Assembly (NCBI GenBank): GCA_022885665.1
Contig: JAGQDJ010000101.1
Location: forward strand, 62,001-126,000
Source: Triops longicaudatus
Taxonomy: Eukaryota; Arthropoda; Branchiopoda; Notostraca; Triopsidae
Reading direction: 5' to 3'
Length of the DNA: 64,000 bases
In this document: positions 1 to 11,910 of the stretch, one piece after another
Layout of the letters: each line of letters begins with the position of its first letter
How positions within the stretch are numbered: position 1 is the stretch's first letter
Program-made: the position numbers and the translations under genes
The notes under the pieces: model-generated
What the model was told of the DNA's origin: nothing
What the model saw: the letters and a program-made list of their open reading frames with translations, nothing else
Database searches by the model: none

Positions 1-388
1 GATTATTTTGTGGCAGCTATACCACTCAGTCCACCGTAATTCAATTAGGATAATGGACAGGGTCGGCATGGCAATGAAAGGGGACGCAGATTTTTACGGA
101 CGGAACAACCCAGGGCGATTTACGAAGGTGCACTTCAAAGGCACCGCCGTCTTTCGGGGCTTCTCGTGTTTTCTCTCATATAGACCGTCTTTTCCCATTC
201 TTGAGTCCACCTGGCTCATACGTGCACCCTTCTATGAGTTCCCTTTGTGGGACAGGTAACACGGTAGCTAAAAACGCACGATTTACTCCGTCTGTCAAGC
301 AGAAACCTCTTTCTTTACACTTGGGAGCGTACATACACCTCAATTGGGTAACGTTTTTCCCGTGAGCTTATTTGTTCTTTAATCTAAG

Positions 389-422
<34 letters not shown>

Positions 423-480
423 GATTAAAGATTAAAGCTATATATAATTATATATAATTATCTAAGCTATATATATTTAT
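389..480. repeat. TA-rich microsatellite
   Basis: A run of alternating TA (about 391-417) is followed by short ATTAAAG and TATATAATTA units. This is a simple-sequence repeat with no coding potential. Confidence 0.9.
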
Positions 481-1470
481 GTTTTATTTTTTTTCTTGTC
501 CCCTTTGTCCGTATGCGCTATAAACCGCTCAGCTTGGGAGCGGGCGATTCGAGTTTTCGAGAAACGTAAAACACAATACATCTACTGTATCATGCTACGC
601 TTGGCGGTGCTCGTTAAAGTAATGAGGCTTAATTTAGGATCAGAAGTGACCTGCGAGTACGCCCATTACCGAACCGAGGCCCGTGAGAAACTTTGACGGT
701 TTTATGCTGCGACTGTATTTTTTATCTAGTTTGTACCTAATTTTCACCTTTTAGCTACCAGTAATAAGGGCCGTAAATTATACATAACGGGGTTAATTGG
801 CTATGCTCGTAACTTTAATACAATAGGCCTACGGTAGGTGTCTTCTATGAACTTTGCAGGCAATTTTAGGTGATACATTAATAAACAGGGACGCAAGAAG
901 TCTTGTTGAGAAACAGTTAACTTTCGAGGACAAAATTCAAGGATAAATACGGTAGAAGAAATGTTTAAGTTTCAAACCCAAACAAGAGCGAGCGCTGCTT
1001 AATTGACCGATGGAACAAACCCACTTTAGAATTGCAGTTCTTTCAGACTGAAGATGTTCGAAAGCAAATTTTAGTGATTATAATTAATGTTCTATTTGGC
1101 ATGCATTTTAATTATCCAGGTCCAAGCGGCTTTTACCTATTTGTAAGTAATTTGCTATTTACTAATACACTGTTGAGAAGCACTGTAGAGGAGTTGGTGG
1201 TCACTGCTAGTGGTCTAACTTTCGCGCAACACATTTTTAGTTCTATTACAAACTGTAACTATTGTCATTATCTAGGTCATTTATTAGCAGTTCTGCCCTA
1301 CTTCAATGAGAAAACCTTTTAGGGTTACGTCCATTTCGTTTGTGTTTGTTGAGCTATTTCATTTTAGATATAACTTGCCTGACAGACGTTTCAAGAAAGA
1401 TGTGTTTTCCTGACCATTTTGTAAGAGGTGCTAGGATAAGATATCTAATTGTCGCCCCCTTAAGAGGTTA

Positions 1471-1613
1471 TTGCGAATCACAAAGACGCGGCTCAAGATT
1501 TTTCCACCAAAATGCTGCGAAAACCTGGCATGGTTATCGCTGTATCATAATCCTTAACTTATTTGCATATATATTAAAACCGTTTTTATGTTTGAATAAA
1601 TTCAGCTAAAGGT
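1471..1613 (+). repeat. Dispersed repeat R1, copy 1
   Basis: This segment aligns by eye with 51600-51744 in the same orientation. Shared blocks include a TTGCGA-TCAC-AAGACG start, the CAAGATTTTTC block and the TTTTATGTT-GAATA end. The copies are clearly diverged. No coding capacity is seen, and the family is not recognised. Confidence 0.6.
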
Positions 1614-2304
1614 AAAAAAATGTGCGTCAAAAAGCGCCCTTCCCTGCAAATTATCGATTAAAGGATGGATTGACTTGTCGACGGAATTGCAAAAACGAAT
1701 CTTGTTTAGTTAAACAGTGCCCAATCCATATCAACTCACATCAAGCTTCAAAAAAATGGCTTAGGCATCCTAACTAAATCAAATAATTCTTCATCTATTC
1801 TTTGAATCACAGTAGAGGAGGGACGGGACAGATGACACGTCGGACAAACCGTACAAAAATCATAACTAATTAACTACAAATATTTTTTAAATGGAAAAAA
1901 TTAGACGCTTAGTGAGTGCAACGAAATACACACACGGAAAGTTTCGTCGAAAAATAGTACAGCGTACGGAAGAAAAAATTAAAACTGAATTTGTGGCACT
2001 TTTTGTAAGAAACGGGTCCTGGTAATTTCGTTGTACCGCTCAATGTATTTACCGAGGATTAACCAAAAATACTTTTTGTCTAGATGATAAGTTGGAGAAA
2101 AATCTGGCTAAAGATGCGCTACAAATTCACTCTACTGATTTTGTACGAGATTTCAGAGCACCAACGTGATGATTTAGAACGCTCTGGACTGAGCCGTTTT
2201 TACCATGAGGTGGAGCCGACTTGGCAGCGCTGCGCACAGTCCTACCCACAATTCAAAATGCCTACTACGTGACCACTCCCACACACCAAAACTAACAGAG
2301 GAAA

Positions 2305-2424
2305 ATGGCGGATTCACTTGAAACGCTGCCTTTTCTTGTAGTCATAAGTCATTTGGTCAGAATCACGCAGCTTTATGCACAAATTAGTGCTAGAACGTTT
2401 CCGTTATCGCCAGGGAGTATAACT
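2305..2424 (+). CDS. Possible orphan first exon, 40 codons
   Basis: An ATG in a good initiation context (GAAAATGGCG) opens 40 codons starting MADSLETLPFLVV and ends exactly at a consensus donor, GTAAGT. The peptide is hydrophobic near its N-terminus and is not recognised. A 483-bp inverted-repeat element begins 15 bp beyond the donor, inside the presumed intron. I could not identify a second exon, so this may be chance or the remnant of a gene. Confidence 0.2.
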
Positions 2425-2439
2425 GTAAGTTTTCACTAA

Positions 2440-2922
2440 GGCCCCGGTATACACAAATTTCAGTATCTTTTAAAAACAAAAGATATAGACTACGGGGAGG
2501 GTAGGTCTTTTATTGTAACTAACAGCAGTGGTTGAATGAAGTCAATAGAAACTCTGTATAGCTGCAAATCCCAATATTGTCATACAAAACCTTACAGTTT
2601 CAAACACGATATTACAAAAAGTACGTGACCGATTTCGTTTCTCTTTATACTTTATTTATTTATTTTTATTTCTAAAAAAAAAACAGACCTAAAGCATCAA
2701 TTACCCTGATTTTCATTTTTCCGTATAATAAAAAATGAATAAAATTCAACCGTAATTTACAAATTTAGCAAAAGCTTTTTGAAGAAAAACTCAAACTGAT
2801 GCACTTGATACCTGCAACACCAACATTACTGTCACAACAGTTTCTTTGATTTTTTTAAAACCATTTTTCCACTGAAAATACCCGTGTTATTCTCCCGTAA
2901 TGAGTTTGTGTATACCGGGGCC
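2440..2922. mobile_element. MITE-like element, GGCCCCGGTATACACAAA termini
   Basis: The two ends are perfect inverted copies of an 18-bp sequence, GGCCCCGGTATACACAAA. Each end is flanked by A/T trinucleotides (TAA on the left, TTA on the right), loosely reminiscent of the TWA targets of PIF/Harbinger elements, but the two flanks are not identical. The 483-bp interior has no transposase-like ORF, so this would be a non-autonomous element. Family assignment is tentative. Confidence 0.7.
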
Positions 2923-3037
2923 TTAACATATGTTGATTTCATAATGTATTTTTCAATAAGAGACAAACCGACTAGTCCCTTTATGGCAAAACACACGATC
3001 GTTTTGTCCAGGATACTAATACATTTAGTGCGTACTA

Positions 3038-3087
3038 GTGGTGAACTGGCCATTGTAGCAAAGTGGTGAACTTTGCATTGTGGCAAA
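3038..3087. repeat. Two tandem 25-bp units
   Basis: Units at 3038-3062 and 3063-3087 both begin GTGGTGAACT and end in ATTGT-GCAAA. They differ at only a few bases. Confidence 0.8.
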
Positions 3088-4742
3088 TGCCGCATGCAAA
3101 ATACTTTTTTTGGACCGGGGCTTTTTTAGTCGTCATAATGATAAAAAGTTTGTTGGGTCCAGTCTTGAAAATTTCCGCCTGGGCCAATTGCAAACCAGTC
3201 CGCCCCTGCTGTCATATAGTCTCCTTCCCTTGTTCTTTTTCTTTTGGACGGTAAATCGGTCTCTCGTCATTGCATGCCGCTTTCACCTTTTGAACCTGCA
3301 TTTGACCTTTTTGCATGGAGTAGCTCCTTAGTCCATCTTTGTGTTACTTTAGTCCTGATCAACGTTGTGTTCGTATGACTACATAAGCCAGGTCTTAACA
3401 AATTGGAGTCAGTCGTAGTGTAGCATTTAAACTACACTAAGTGAGCTAGTAAAAGTGGGAATCTGGTGGCTAATACAAGATGGCTAAAAGAAATACGAAC
3501 ATATTATAAAGGAAAGTGAAAAAGACAAAACAATGAAATACACTGGGCCGATACATTTTATAAATGCGGTTTTCTAGCTTTTGAAGCCCCGTTATTACTG
3601 GATACAACTCCAAATTTAATGGCTGTTAACTGCGATAAACCCTTGGTAAAACCGGCAGTGAATGTTCAGTAAGCTCCGCAACGGGGTGTTTCTGACACGT
3701 TTCCTGCTTATTTGGATAAGCAGTACAACTGGCGGCTAAATGTTTTCTCAAATAACTAGCCAGTAACTGCCATGTATCGAGAAAGTAACATGCAGAAGAA
3801 GGGTTGTGAATAAACGATATGCTGAATAAACGATATGCTGCCAAATTAAACTTTTTTTTGTAAGGGTAGGGTAGTTTTTCTTAGTCTTCTAGACCAGAGG
3901 AAGCGGTGTAAATTTCGATTGTTTATTTAGTTGGAGAAAAAACGGTCTTAGAAGTGAGGTAAGAAAAAAGTTATTCTGCGTTAGATGCCGAAGCTTGTTA
4001 ACTAAGTGTCCTGCGTAAAAATAACTTCGAAAGTCGTCGCAAATTTTACTTCTTGCAATTTTCCCAAACGTCTTCAAAATTGGCATTTTGATAATGTAGT
4101 CCAAATTCTGACTACCTGAGGAGAATGGTACGAATGAATTCCCACAAAGGAATTAAAAAACGGAAATATTTAATTAAAAGTATTTACAACACAATGTACA
4201 GAATAAGTATTTTTTATTATAAAACGCCTAAACAAATACGCCTAACGCTAACTGCACGACACTGTTTGCGGCGAGTTAAAAACCTTCGAAAGAGTTTGAC
4301 GTAAGATGCGCTGGCGTCACTACAGTAGCAAGAGGCACGGGTTAGCTTATAGCGCCACGCTGTTTTGTCGAAATTACCCACATGACTACTTTCTGGAAGT
4401 CTGGATTTTTCTCGCAAATACAGTGAATGTTGTTATATGTACAGTTCTGAGAGCCTGGTACTTAAGCTAAACATCTAACTAAAGAATATTATATTAACTT
4501 ACGCATTTTCGTACAAAATACGGCTAATTTTACATAGCTCTTGAAAAGTCTGGTAGACACGTAATTTTTTAAATAAAATAATTCAACAACAACAAGCAGA
4601 ATGAACGCCAACTTTCCAGAAACAGTTAGAGCAGTTAGAAGAATAATTTCCGTTAGACAGGATTCGGTAACAGCATGCAATAGAGATAAAAATCCGTTTG
4701 TCGGAGTTTTTACCACAGTCGGAGTTTAAGCCTTCTCCTCTC

Positions 4743-5074
4743 CCATTCAGGGGCTGGTAAAACTTTGAGATTTTCTAGTAATTTACAGAAACAGTTTCGT
4801 TGGACAGGTTTAGGTGCAAATGATTCTTTACAAAACGAAGAATCAAAATTGCTAAAGATCTGATTGAATTGAAAAGTTACTTGTAGTTAGGAAGCCTTTG
4901 AAACTCATCCTCTCGATCTAAGTCGCACACCCCCAAAACTTTGACTATCCACAGCTGGTAAAGAACTTAAAATTTTAGCGCGCTTTTCCTAACGTTACAA
5001 TTACAAAGTATAATTACAAAGTTTAATTACAAAGTTTCACAAAAAGATGACAGCTTTTGTCAGGGGATCAGTCG
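4743..5074 (+). repeat. Dispersed repeat R2, copy 1
   Basis: This aligns by eye with 52022-52384 in the same orientation. Shared landmarks in order are CCATTCAG, AAAACTTTGA, GTTACTTGT, ACTTTTGACT or ACTTTGACT, and a terminal GATGACAGCTTT. Copy 1 carries short TTACAAAG tandem units where copy 2 has a long poly-A run. The family is not recognised. Confidence 0.65.
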
Positions 5075-5346
5075 AAGTGGCAGATTTAAGAGGAGAGTGT
5101 CAACAAGGTTTCTTACCCTTTAGTGTCAGAAAAAATGTCTCTGATCCCGGTACAATCCAAGTAGGCTCTTTCTGGTCAACGGTGAAAGTCTCCCTGGCTG
5201 AGATGCCTCTGCCAAGCCTTCTCAAAGGGAAAGACCTCTCACTAGAAAGGACTCATTAATAACACAATGGGTGGTTAATCCCAAGAACGTCTCCCTCCCC
5301 AGGGTACAGCCTTGGGGTTAACGAGGACAGCTCTTGTCCGTGGCTG

Positions 5347-5859
5347 CCCAAGTAGCACACATGGGTTTTCTAAACAAAGTATATTCGCCTAAATATGTAC
5401 GCAATACGTCTTGGATTACGCGTATTGTACGTCTATTAAACGTGCTAACGTGCTAATTTCCTATATGAAAACTTTCATTACGGTAGGTCTAAAATATGAC
5501 TTACTTGACATAAGAAATGCGTATTTTTTTTCCGCTGTACTATAACTTTTGACTTATTTTAAATTTGTGATTTTTTTACTAATGTGATTCGTTGTATACA
5601 CGTATAAACAACGTATAATAGACGTATATTTAATGTGTTATAGCGGGTATTATAACAGACACGTAATAAACGTCTTTTCATCGTTTTCTTTACATCTTAC
5701 GTTCGTCTATTGTACATTTTCACTACGTATTTTTCTTGGACTAGTAAACGTTTCTTTCTTGTGCGAATGTCCTTACAATTTACATGTTAGAATAGTCATC
5801 TCAAAGCAAACCTTAAAACGTCTAATATACGTATATTTTTAGTAAGTGTGCGACTTGGG
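5347..5859. mobile_element. MITE-like element, CCCAAGT-GCACAC termini
   Basis: The left end reads CCCAAGTAGCACACA and the right end is the inverse of CCCAAGTCGCACACT, giving imperfect terminal inverted repeats around 513 bp. The interior has no ORF worth reporting but is dense in ACGT-containing words such as ACGTCTATTA in both orientations. Target-site duplication is not evident. It is probably a non-autonomous DNA transposon of unassigned superfamily. Confidence 0.65.
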
Positions 5860-6459
5860 TGGAATCGCACTACTAATTGTCCATATGCGCAAAGTTTTTT
5901 TTCGGACACTGTAGTACGTAAGTTAATACCTCTTTATTAATACCTCTTTCAGTTTTCAAGCTTCTCAGAAGTTTCTGTATCATGCTGAACATTAACAGTA
6001 TTAGTAACAAGTTGCAAAATCTTTTAAAAGTAGTGATTTGGGAAGCACCGTGCTGTATAGTTTATGGACTACCCGCCCATATGGGCTACCTGTATCACTG
6101 GTGCTCGAATGAAAGTGGTGTCATTACATTCAAAACAATGCGCTGTTTCTAAAATATGGTTTGCAAAGTTGCATATGACTGTATACAGTCTTTGACTTCT
6201 TAGAGCCCGTGAGATTTCTAAATATATAACGACGATTAAAATTAAAATTTTCAAAAATATTAAAACTGGGCTTATACCATTAATCTGTAGTTTTGATACT
6301 CAGAAGCCTGTAATTTTAGGTAACGAACCTACAAATATAACGTCGTTTAGTGTTTTACTAGTAATTTGTGGTCAGTGCCAATTATTTTCTCTACGAGTTG
6401 TTATTTGGACCACATTTTTTACATGCGGATTTTGACAAAGTAATATTTTTAACATATCG

Positions 6460-7459
6460 ATAAGGAAGAGTTGGTAGGAAGTGGATTTTTTATTGAAGAA
6501 ACAAAGGGAACCCTGAGGTACTTGCTACGAACTCCTTCTACTATATCTACAGCTAAACAGACTGCAATCAAAAAAGCAATGTTAGACGTCAGTGGCGTCG
6601 TGCACTTAAAAAATTTGGTGGGGCCCTATTTTGCATTTCTCTTAATAAAAGAGTTAATGAGTTATAAATGAGTTTTAAATTATACCTTTTTTTCAGGATG
6701 GCAAAAATTTTTTTGGGGGGCCGGGCCCCCCCGGCCCCATATGGCACGACGCCTCTGTTAGACATACGGGAACAACCAAAAATTTTTTTACCCGATTCGC
6801 AAACAGCGTTAACTGCACTAAAAACTGGGGAAATAGGCAGTACTATAAGATAATCCAAAAGATTCAAGAGGACGCAAGAAAATTAACAGAATGCGGATAA
6901 ACAATCAAGCCCGGCGCACGTTGGTTTAGTGGGAAATCAGGCATGGGACACAACAGCCAAACAGTGAAGAATATCTGGACAAAAAATAAGCAACTCCCTT
7001 ACAAGAGAGACTATGGTCGTCATTATAAAACGAACGGAATGTGAGTTTTTAGCTAATTTAAAAGCTACAACAGCACAAAAACTTGTACACCGTACAGAAA
7101 ATTTTAATACAATCAGATGGAGGAGTGATAAAAAGCGGGAAAACATTACAGTTCTAACACGACGATGATGTGGCCATGGCAAAGCAGGAACATGGCTGCA
7201 TAGGTCCAATTAAAAGAGGACCCTACTTGCAGGAGCAGCGAGGAAGGAGAAGAAGCTGTCGAACACTTATAATGGAATGCCCGAGTTTTACCACCCAGAG
7301 AAGGAAACTGTTTAACACACTGCAAAGCAGTAGTCTAATATACTACCTACCCTAGAGGACATATTGGGTTTCGGAACAAGCTCTAACCAAGAACAGCGCA
7401 TTATACAGAAAGCTCTTTGTGTACACTTAAGAGACACTAACATCGCAGAATTCATCTAG
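6460..7459 (+). mobile_element. Dead non-LTR retrotransposon fragment (RNase H to C-terminus)
   Basis: Translated pieces in shifting frames match the C-terminal part of a Jockey-like LINE ORF2 with an RNase H domain. A GSGFFIEETKGTLR strand opens it, followed by an A-I-K-K-A helix (to 6589). PDSQTALTAL, the catalytic-Asp region of RNase H, continues at 6758-6852. AHVGLVGNQAWD, the P-G-H-V-G-I-x-G-N-like motif, is at 6914-6950. An EHL-IMECPSF zinc-knuckle-like segment lies near 7240-7300, and an ALCVHLRDTNIAEFI end stops at 7459. Frameshifts, stops and a nested hAT element show that it is inactive. Only the 3' third is present. Confidence 0.75.
6590..6757. mobile_element. hAT-type MITE nested in the retroelement
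   Basis: This 168-bp insertion has near-identical ends, CAGTGGCGTCGTGC and the inverse of CAGAGGCGTCGTGC, of the kind common in hAT elements. It is flanked by 8-bp sequences TTAGACGT (6582-6589) and TTAGACAT (6758-6765), which fits the 8-bp hAT target duplication with one mutation. Removing it and one duplication rejoins the RNase H reading frame. It carries no transposase. Confidence 0.8.
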
Positions 7460-8631
7460 TTACGGAAAAGGACGTGGAGATTTTTTTCTTTAATATAAAT
7501 TTTGTGTTGGTTATGTACTATTCCTCTTTTTGGCACACACATTGCATTTGATTCAAGAACGCCAATAATATTTCGGACAACCGACGTGGTTCGTCTTGAA
7601 ACTTTAGGCTATATACATTTGAATAAATTGTTAAGTTAAAATATCTAGGTATCTCGAGTAGGAAAATTTAGCTTTTACCTCACGTCTAAGCCCTTTTTTC
7701 GAATAAACAAAAAATAGCAGCTGATACTTAAACCTTCTCTTCTATTGTATACTATACAGTAAACGAAGGGTTGTTGTGATAATTTTAGAGAGAGACTAAA
7801 ACTCTTTCGCCCTGTGTTGTGTTTAAGATAGGTAACGTCACGATGGCCTTTTTCGAGTACAGTGTATTTCTCATCTGACCAGTGTCAGATCGCTACTAAC
7901 ATATTTACACAAAAGGGTACATATCTATAGGGATGGAAAGCAAAGTAAGGTAACAAAGCTAAGGTGATTCCGTCCTGTATATTCGCCTGTTTGCAAACAA
8001 CGTGACGTCGTACCAGTGATTTAGTACTTCTCCAAGCTTCGCATTTTATATTATATAAGGTTGATAACACTATAATTACGAGAAGAAGTTGCGTGATGAA
8101 AAGCAGGAAATGCTGCGTACATCTTGCATTATTCCTTTGCTTACGAGACGATAGTTCTGCTAGCAACCTTCATTCAAGTTGACCCATGTTTTTTTTCAAA
8201 TAATAATAATAACAAAGTAATAATAACATACTCGCCAAGAAAAGCACCTAAGTATGCACGAGTACTCCAATCACGAAAAAATATACATAAACAAACAAAT
8301 ATGAAACAATAATGACATTTATTCCAATCGGCGAAGTCCTATGCCGTGAGCGAGTGACTTTTTAAAAGGAAAAATAATGAGAACGAAGTGTAGTATAACG
8401 CTATTTCCTGAGAAATACAATTTTTAATCCCTCTTTGCAATTACCACCGATACTCACTTCATACGGCCGCAAAGCTCAGTAAAGTTAAGGGGGTGGAGGA
8501 TAAGGCGGAGCAAAAGTTAGCTGTTGTTATGATAAAAGCAACGTTGTTGCGCGTGTTTTTGTTGTGAATTATTTTAGATTTGTCGAGAGTGGGTAAGCAC
8601 CAGAAATTTTGAAGAAAATCTAAGTGATAAA
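7460..8631. other. Intergenic, upstream of calpain-7
   Basis: No coding sequence is recognised. It contains small AT-rich and AAT-type simple repeats near 8190-8230. The promoter and 5' UTR of the calpain-7 gene presumably lie in the last few hundred bases, but no core element stands out. Confidence 0.5.
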
Positions 8632-11600
8632 ATGAGTTGGACGGATGCACTACAGCATGCGACCGATTTGGCTAGAAGAGCTGTGAATTATGACAAAGCA
8701 GGGAAATCAGAAGCTGCTGCCTATTTTTATTTAGAAGCTGCAGGTGCTCTCGAAGAATTGGACTCATCTGGTCACGCGCTGCCACAAGGAATTGTCCACA
8801 AAGTCAGCGAATATAAGCAACGGGCAAATCTACTGAAAAAGTCATGTGCGTTCCATGAACTCTATTGGATGATTTTTTTTTTTATTCTGAGAGTATTTTC
8901 TATTAGGCGAGAGTTGCGTCAACCCAGTTTCGTTGGTTTCAAGTCAACAACAAGATGTGGAACGTGCCAAATTTTTACTGGTACAAGCCCTAGATGCCGA
9001 CGAAAGTGGGAAAACGGCAGAAGCTGTCAACATGTACATAGATGCCGTAGAATTGTGTCGCGAAGCGGTAAAAAAAAAGCCAGAATCCAGTTTTCGTTAA
9101 CGTAAAATAATCGAGTACTCTTAGATGAAGAGCACCAGCAAAACGGAACAGAAAGACACGTATGATAGACTCACAACTATTGCACTGAAAGCACTGGACC
9201 GAGCCGAAGCTCTGAAAGGCGTTCAAAATCCTACTCGTTCTTCGCAGGTTACAACGGTTGCCGCCCCTTCAAGTATATCAGGCAATTATTTTCGTAGATT
9301 TCACTCATAACTCCTTCATCTTAACAAATGAATAAATTTTACAGCAGTAATAGAACAACGCAAAACAACAACAGATAAAAAAGGAAATCTTATTTTTCGA
9401 CGGAGTTAAAAGTTTTTCTAGTCGTTCCTTGTTTTGAAGGTTTATTAACATTGTACGATAACGTCAAAAATAGATTTTGTGTATATTTACACATAATTAC
9501 ACTGTATTCGTTTTCTGTCCAGCTTCTTGATAGTGTGTTTTTATATGTACCTTCAAGTTTTTTTTTTTTACTTCATCTGGTTTATTATTTTTATAGCAGG
9601 GCCAAGCATCACAGAATCGATGTCGCAGTTGAAAGTCAGTGGTGCCAGTATGTACACGGCCGAAGAGAAGAGTGTTTTAGCCGCCACGTCACTAATCAAT
9701 GGCCGCCAGTACTTACCTTTCATGAAAGGCGACTTGCAAGAGCGTTTTGCCTTTCCCATAACGTTCACAGATAAGGATGGCACCTTAGCCCTTTCTCCTA
9801 AACAGAAGTTCAACTTCGCCCGTTGGGCACGCCCACAGGATATGGTCCCCGAACCGAAAATCATTGAATCTGTGGATTGTTTCCACATAAAGCAAACCAT
9901 CGTTTCAGATTGCTCCTTCGTCGCCTCATTAGCTGTCGCTGCTCAATATGAACGCACTTTCAAAAAGCGACTCATCACAAAGATTATTTTTCCCCAAAAC
10001 AAAAAGGGCGATCCAGTATACAATCCTTGTGGCAAATTCATGGTCAAACTTAACCTTAATGGGATTCCGCGAAAAGTGATTATTGATGATTTTTTGCCCG
10101 TCGGGAAATCGGGCGAACTACTCTGTTCATATTCGTCGAATAAAGGAGAATTGTGGGTTTCTCTCCTCGAGAAAGCATACATGAAAGTTATGGGTGGTTA
10201 TGACTTCCCTGGCTCCAACTCAGTAAGCCTTATTTATTGTTATTATCCCTTTTTAACATATGTATACCGTTTCTCTGCGTATTTTGTTGTTTAGAATATT
10301 GATCTCCATGCACTAACCGGTTGGATACCTGAGCGAATTGCTATTCGTCCCAAAGAACCGGAATTTGACTCTGAAAAAGTGTTCAGGAAGCTATACGATC
10401 GTTTCCATAAAGGTGACGTACTAGCCACCGTCGCAACAGGCGAATTAAGCAAAATGGAAGCAGACCGAGCGGGGCTCGTTCCAACTCACGCGTACGCTTT
10501 GCTTAATATTCAAGAAATTAAGGTAAAATTTTGCAATTTTTGAAAAAAATTCCTTTGCCTTTGCTCGAGTTGTTAACACTGATTCGAATTTTCTCAAATG
10601 TAATCTCTTATACTTCTCGTAAAGGGTGTACGTTTGTTCATGTTGAAAAATCCGTGGTCGCACTTGCGTTGGAGAGGCAATTACTCTGAGTTGGATTCGA
10701 TTCATTGGACCGATGAGCTCAAGAAACGACTGAATTATGATCCTAAAAGTGCTGCTGCCTTCGATAATGGCATTTTCTGGATCGATTATGATAGCTTATG
10801 CCGTTTTTTCGACGTTTTCTACCTAAATTGGAACCCAGCCTTATTTTCACACACTTTTTGCATTCATGCGTAAGTTCGTTATCATAGCAGTTACTTGAAT
10901 TAAACATACTACATAATGAATTATATGTAACTAATGAGTTTAGAATGTGGCAAGCGGGAACTGGTCCCGTTCGTGATATGTACAACATTGGTGAAAACCC
11001 TCAGTACTGTCTTGAAGTGGAAAAATCCCATGGCGCTGCGGTGTGGATTTTGCTGACGAGGCACATAACGGAAATCGAAGACTTCCAGGAAAATAAGGAA
11101 TACATTACGGTGGTAGTGTACAAAGGCGGGAAACGAATTTATTATCCATGTAAGCAAAACCAAAAATCGAAAAGATTAAAATTTCTGTGCACAATAACAA
11201 AAAATTCATTGGCATAGACGACCCTCCTCCGTACGTGGATGGAATTCGGATCAATAGCCCGCATTACTTATGCAAACTGGTTTTGAATCAAGAAAGCTCT
11301 TCCAAATTCACTTTAGTCATTTCGCAGTACGAAAAGATGAACACCATTTATTATTCGCTACGCATTTACGCAACGTGTCCCTTTCAGTTAAATAAACTGC
11401 AAACACCGTACAAATATAAAATTGAGGTAACGACGTGTAATGATTGTGTTTAATTTTTCTCAGCTAATTTTTTATTAATTATTTATTAGAAAAAGGATGG
11501 GTTGTGGCAAGGCGTTACAGCGGGTGGCTGTGGTAATTACCCGGCAACCTATGTAAACAATCCCAAGTACCAGTTAACACTGGACAATAAAAGTGACCTG

Positions 11601-11910
11601 CTGATCGAACTTAAGGGCCCCAAGCAATACCAAGTGGGCTTTGACGTCATCTGCGTTTCAACTAACGGAGCTGGGCAATCTTTTGCAAAGAAATCGTCCG
11701 GGGCTTATAGGTATAATAAGTCACGCGCTAGATATTCCAGTATGAAAAACAACTTCGTTTGTTTTCAGGTCGGGATTCGTAATTCTGGTACTTGATACCG
11801 TGCCTGCCGGTATTTATCGAATCGTTCCTTCCACATTTAACCCGGGACAAGAAGGACCCTTTTTCTTAACTGTCAGTTCAACAAATCCTTGTCAGCTAAC
11901 CAAACTGTAG
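8632..11910 (+). CDS. CAPN7: Calpain-7 (MIT-domain cysteine protease)
   Basis: This is a non-classical calpain (PalB group), a papain-like cysteine protease recruited to ESCRT-III through MIT domains. Proposed exons are 8632-8845, 8907-9067, 9125-9293, 9597-10222, 10295-10522, 10625-10869, 10944-11149, 11218-11426, 11490-11710 and 11769-11910. They join in frame to 806 aa, close to the 813 aa of the human protein. Two N-terminal MIT repeats (about 1-70 and 85-150) precede the protease core. The catalytic triad is Cys287 in QTIVSDCSFVASL, His455 in PTHAYAL and Asn475 in LKNPWSHLRW. Two calpain beta-sandwich-type domains follow (PPPYVDGIRINSPHYL, GGCGNYPATY). There is no EF-hand domain, as expected for this group. 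The exon 3/4 junction is the least certain. A polyadenylation signal AATAAA is at 12006-12011. Identity is very secure. Confidence 0.95.

Larger units (their letters stand above)
1..2304. other. Gene-poor left flank with simple repeats
   Basis: No ORF here resembles a known protein; the longest open stretches are under 100 codons and lack convincing splice contexts. A TA-rich microsatellite lies at about 389-480. The segment 1471-1613 is one member of a dispersed repeat whose second copy is at 51600-51744. The rest is unremarkable A+T-rich sequence. Confidence 0.6.
2923..5346. other. Intergenic, no gene recognised
   Basis: Only short unconvincing ORFs occur. Local structure includes two 25-bp tandem units at 3038-3087, a 16-bp tandem duplication at about 3810-3841, and dispersed repeat R2 at 4743-5074. 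Confidence 0.6.

Noticed and set aside
8..259. 83-codon ORF at the left edge
   Set aside because: Considered as the tail of a gene entering the window, but no family resemblance and no upstream context are available.
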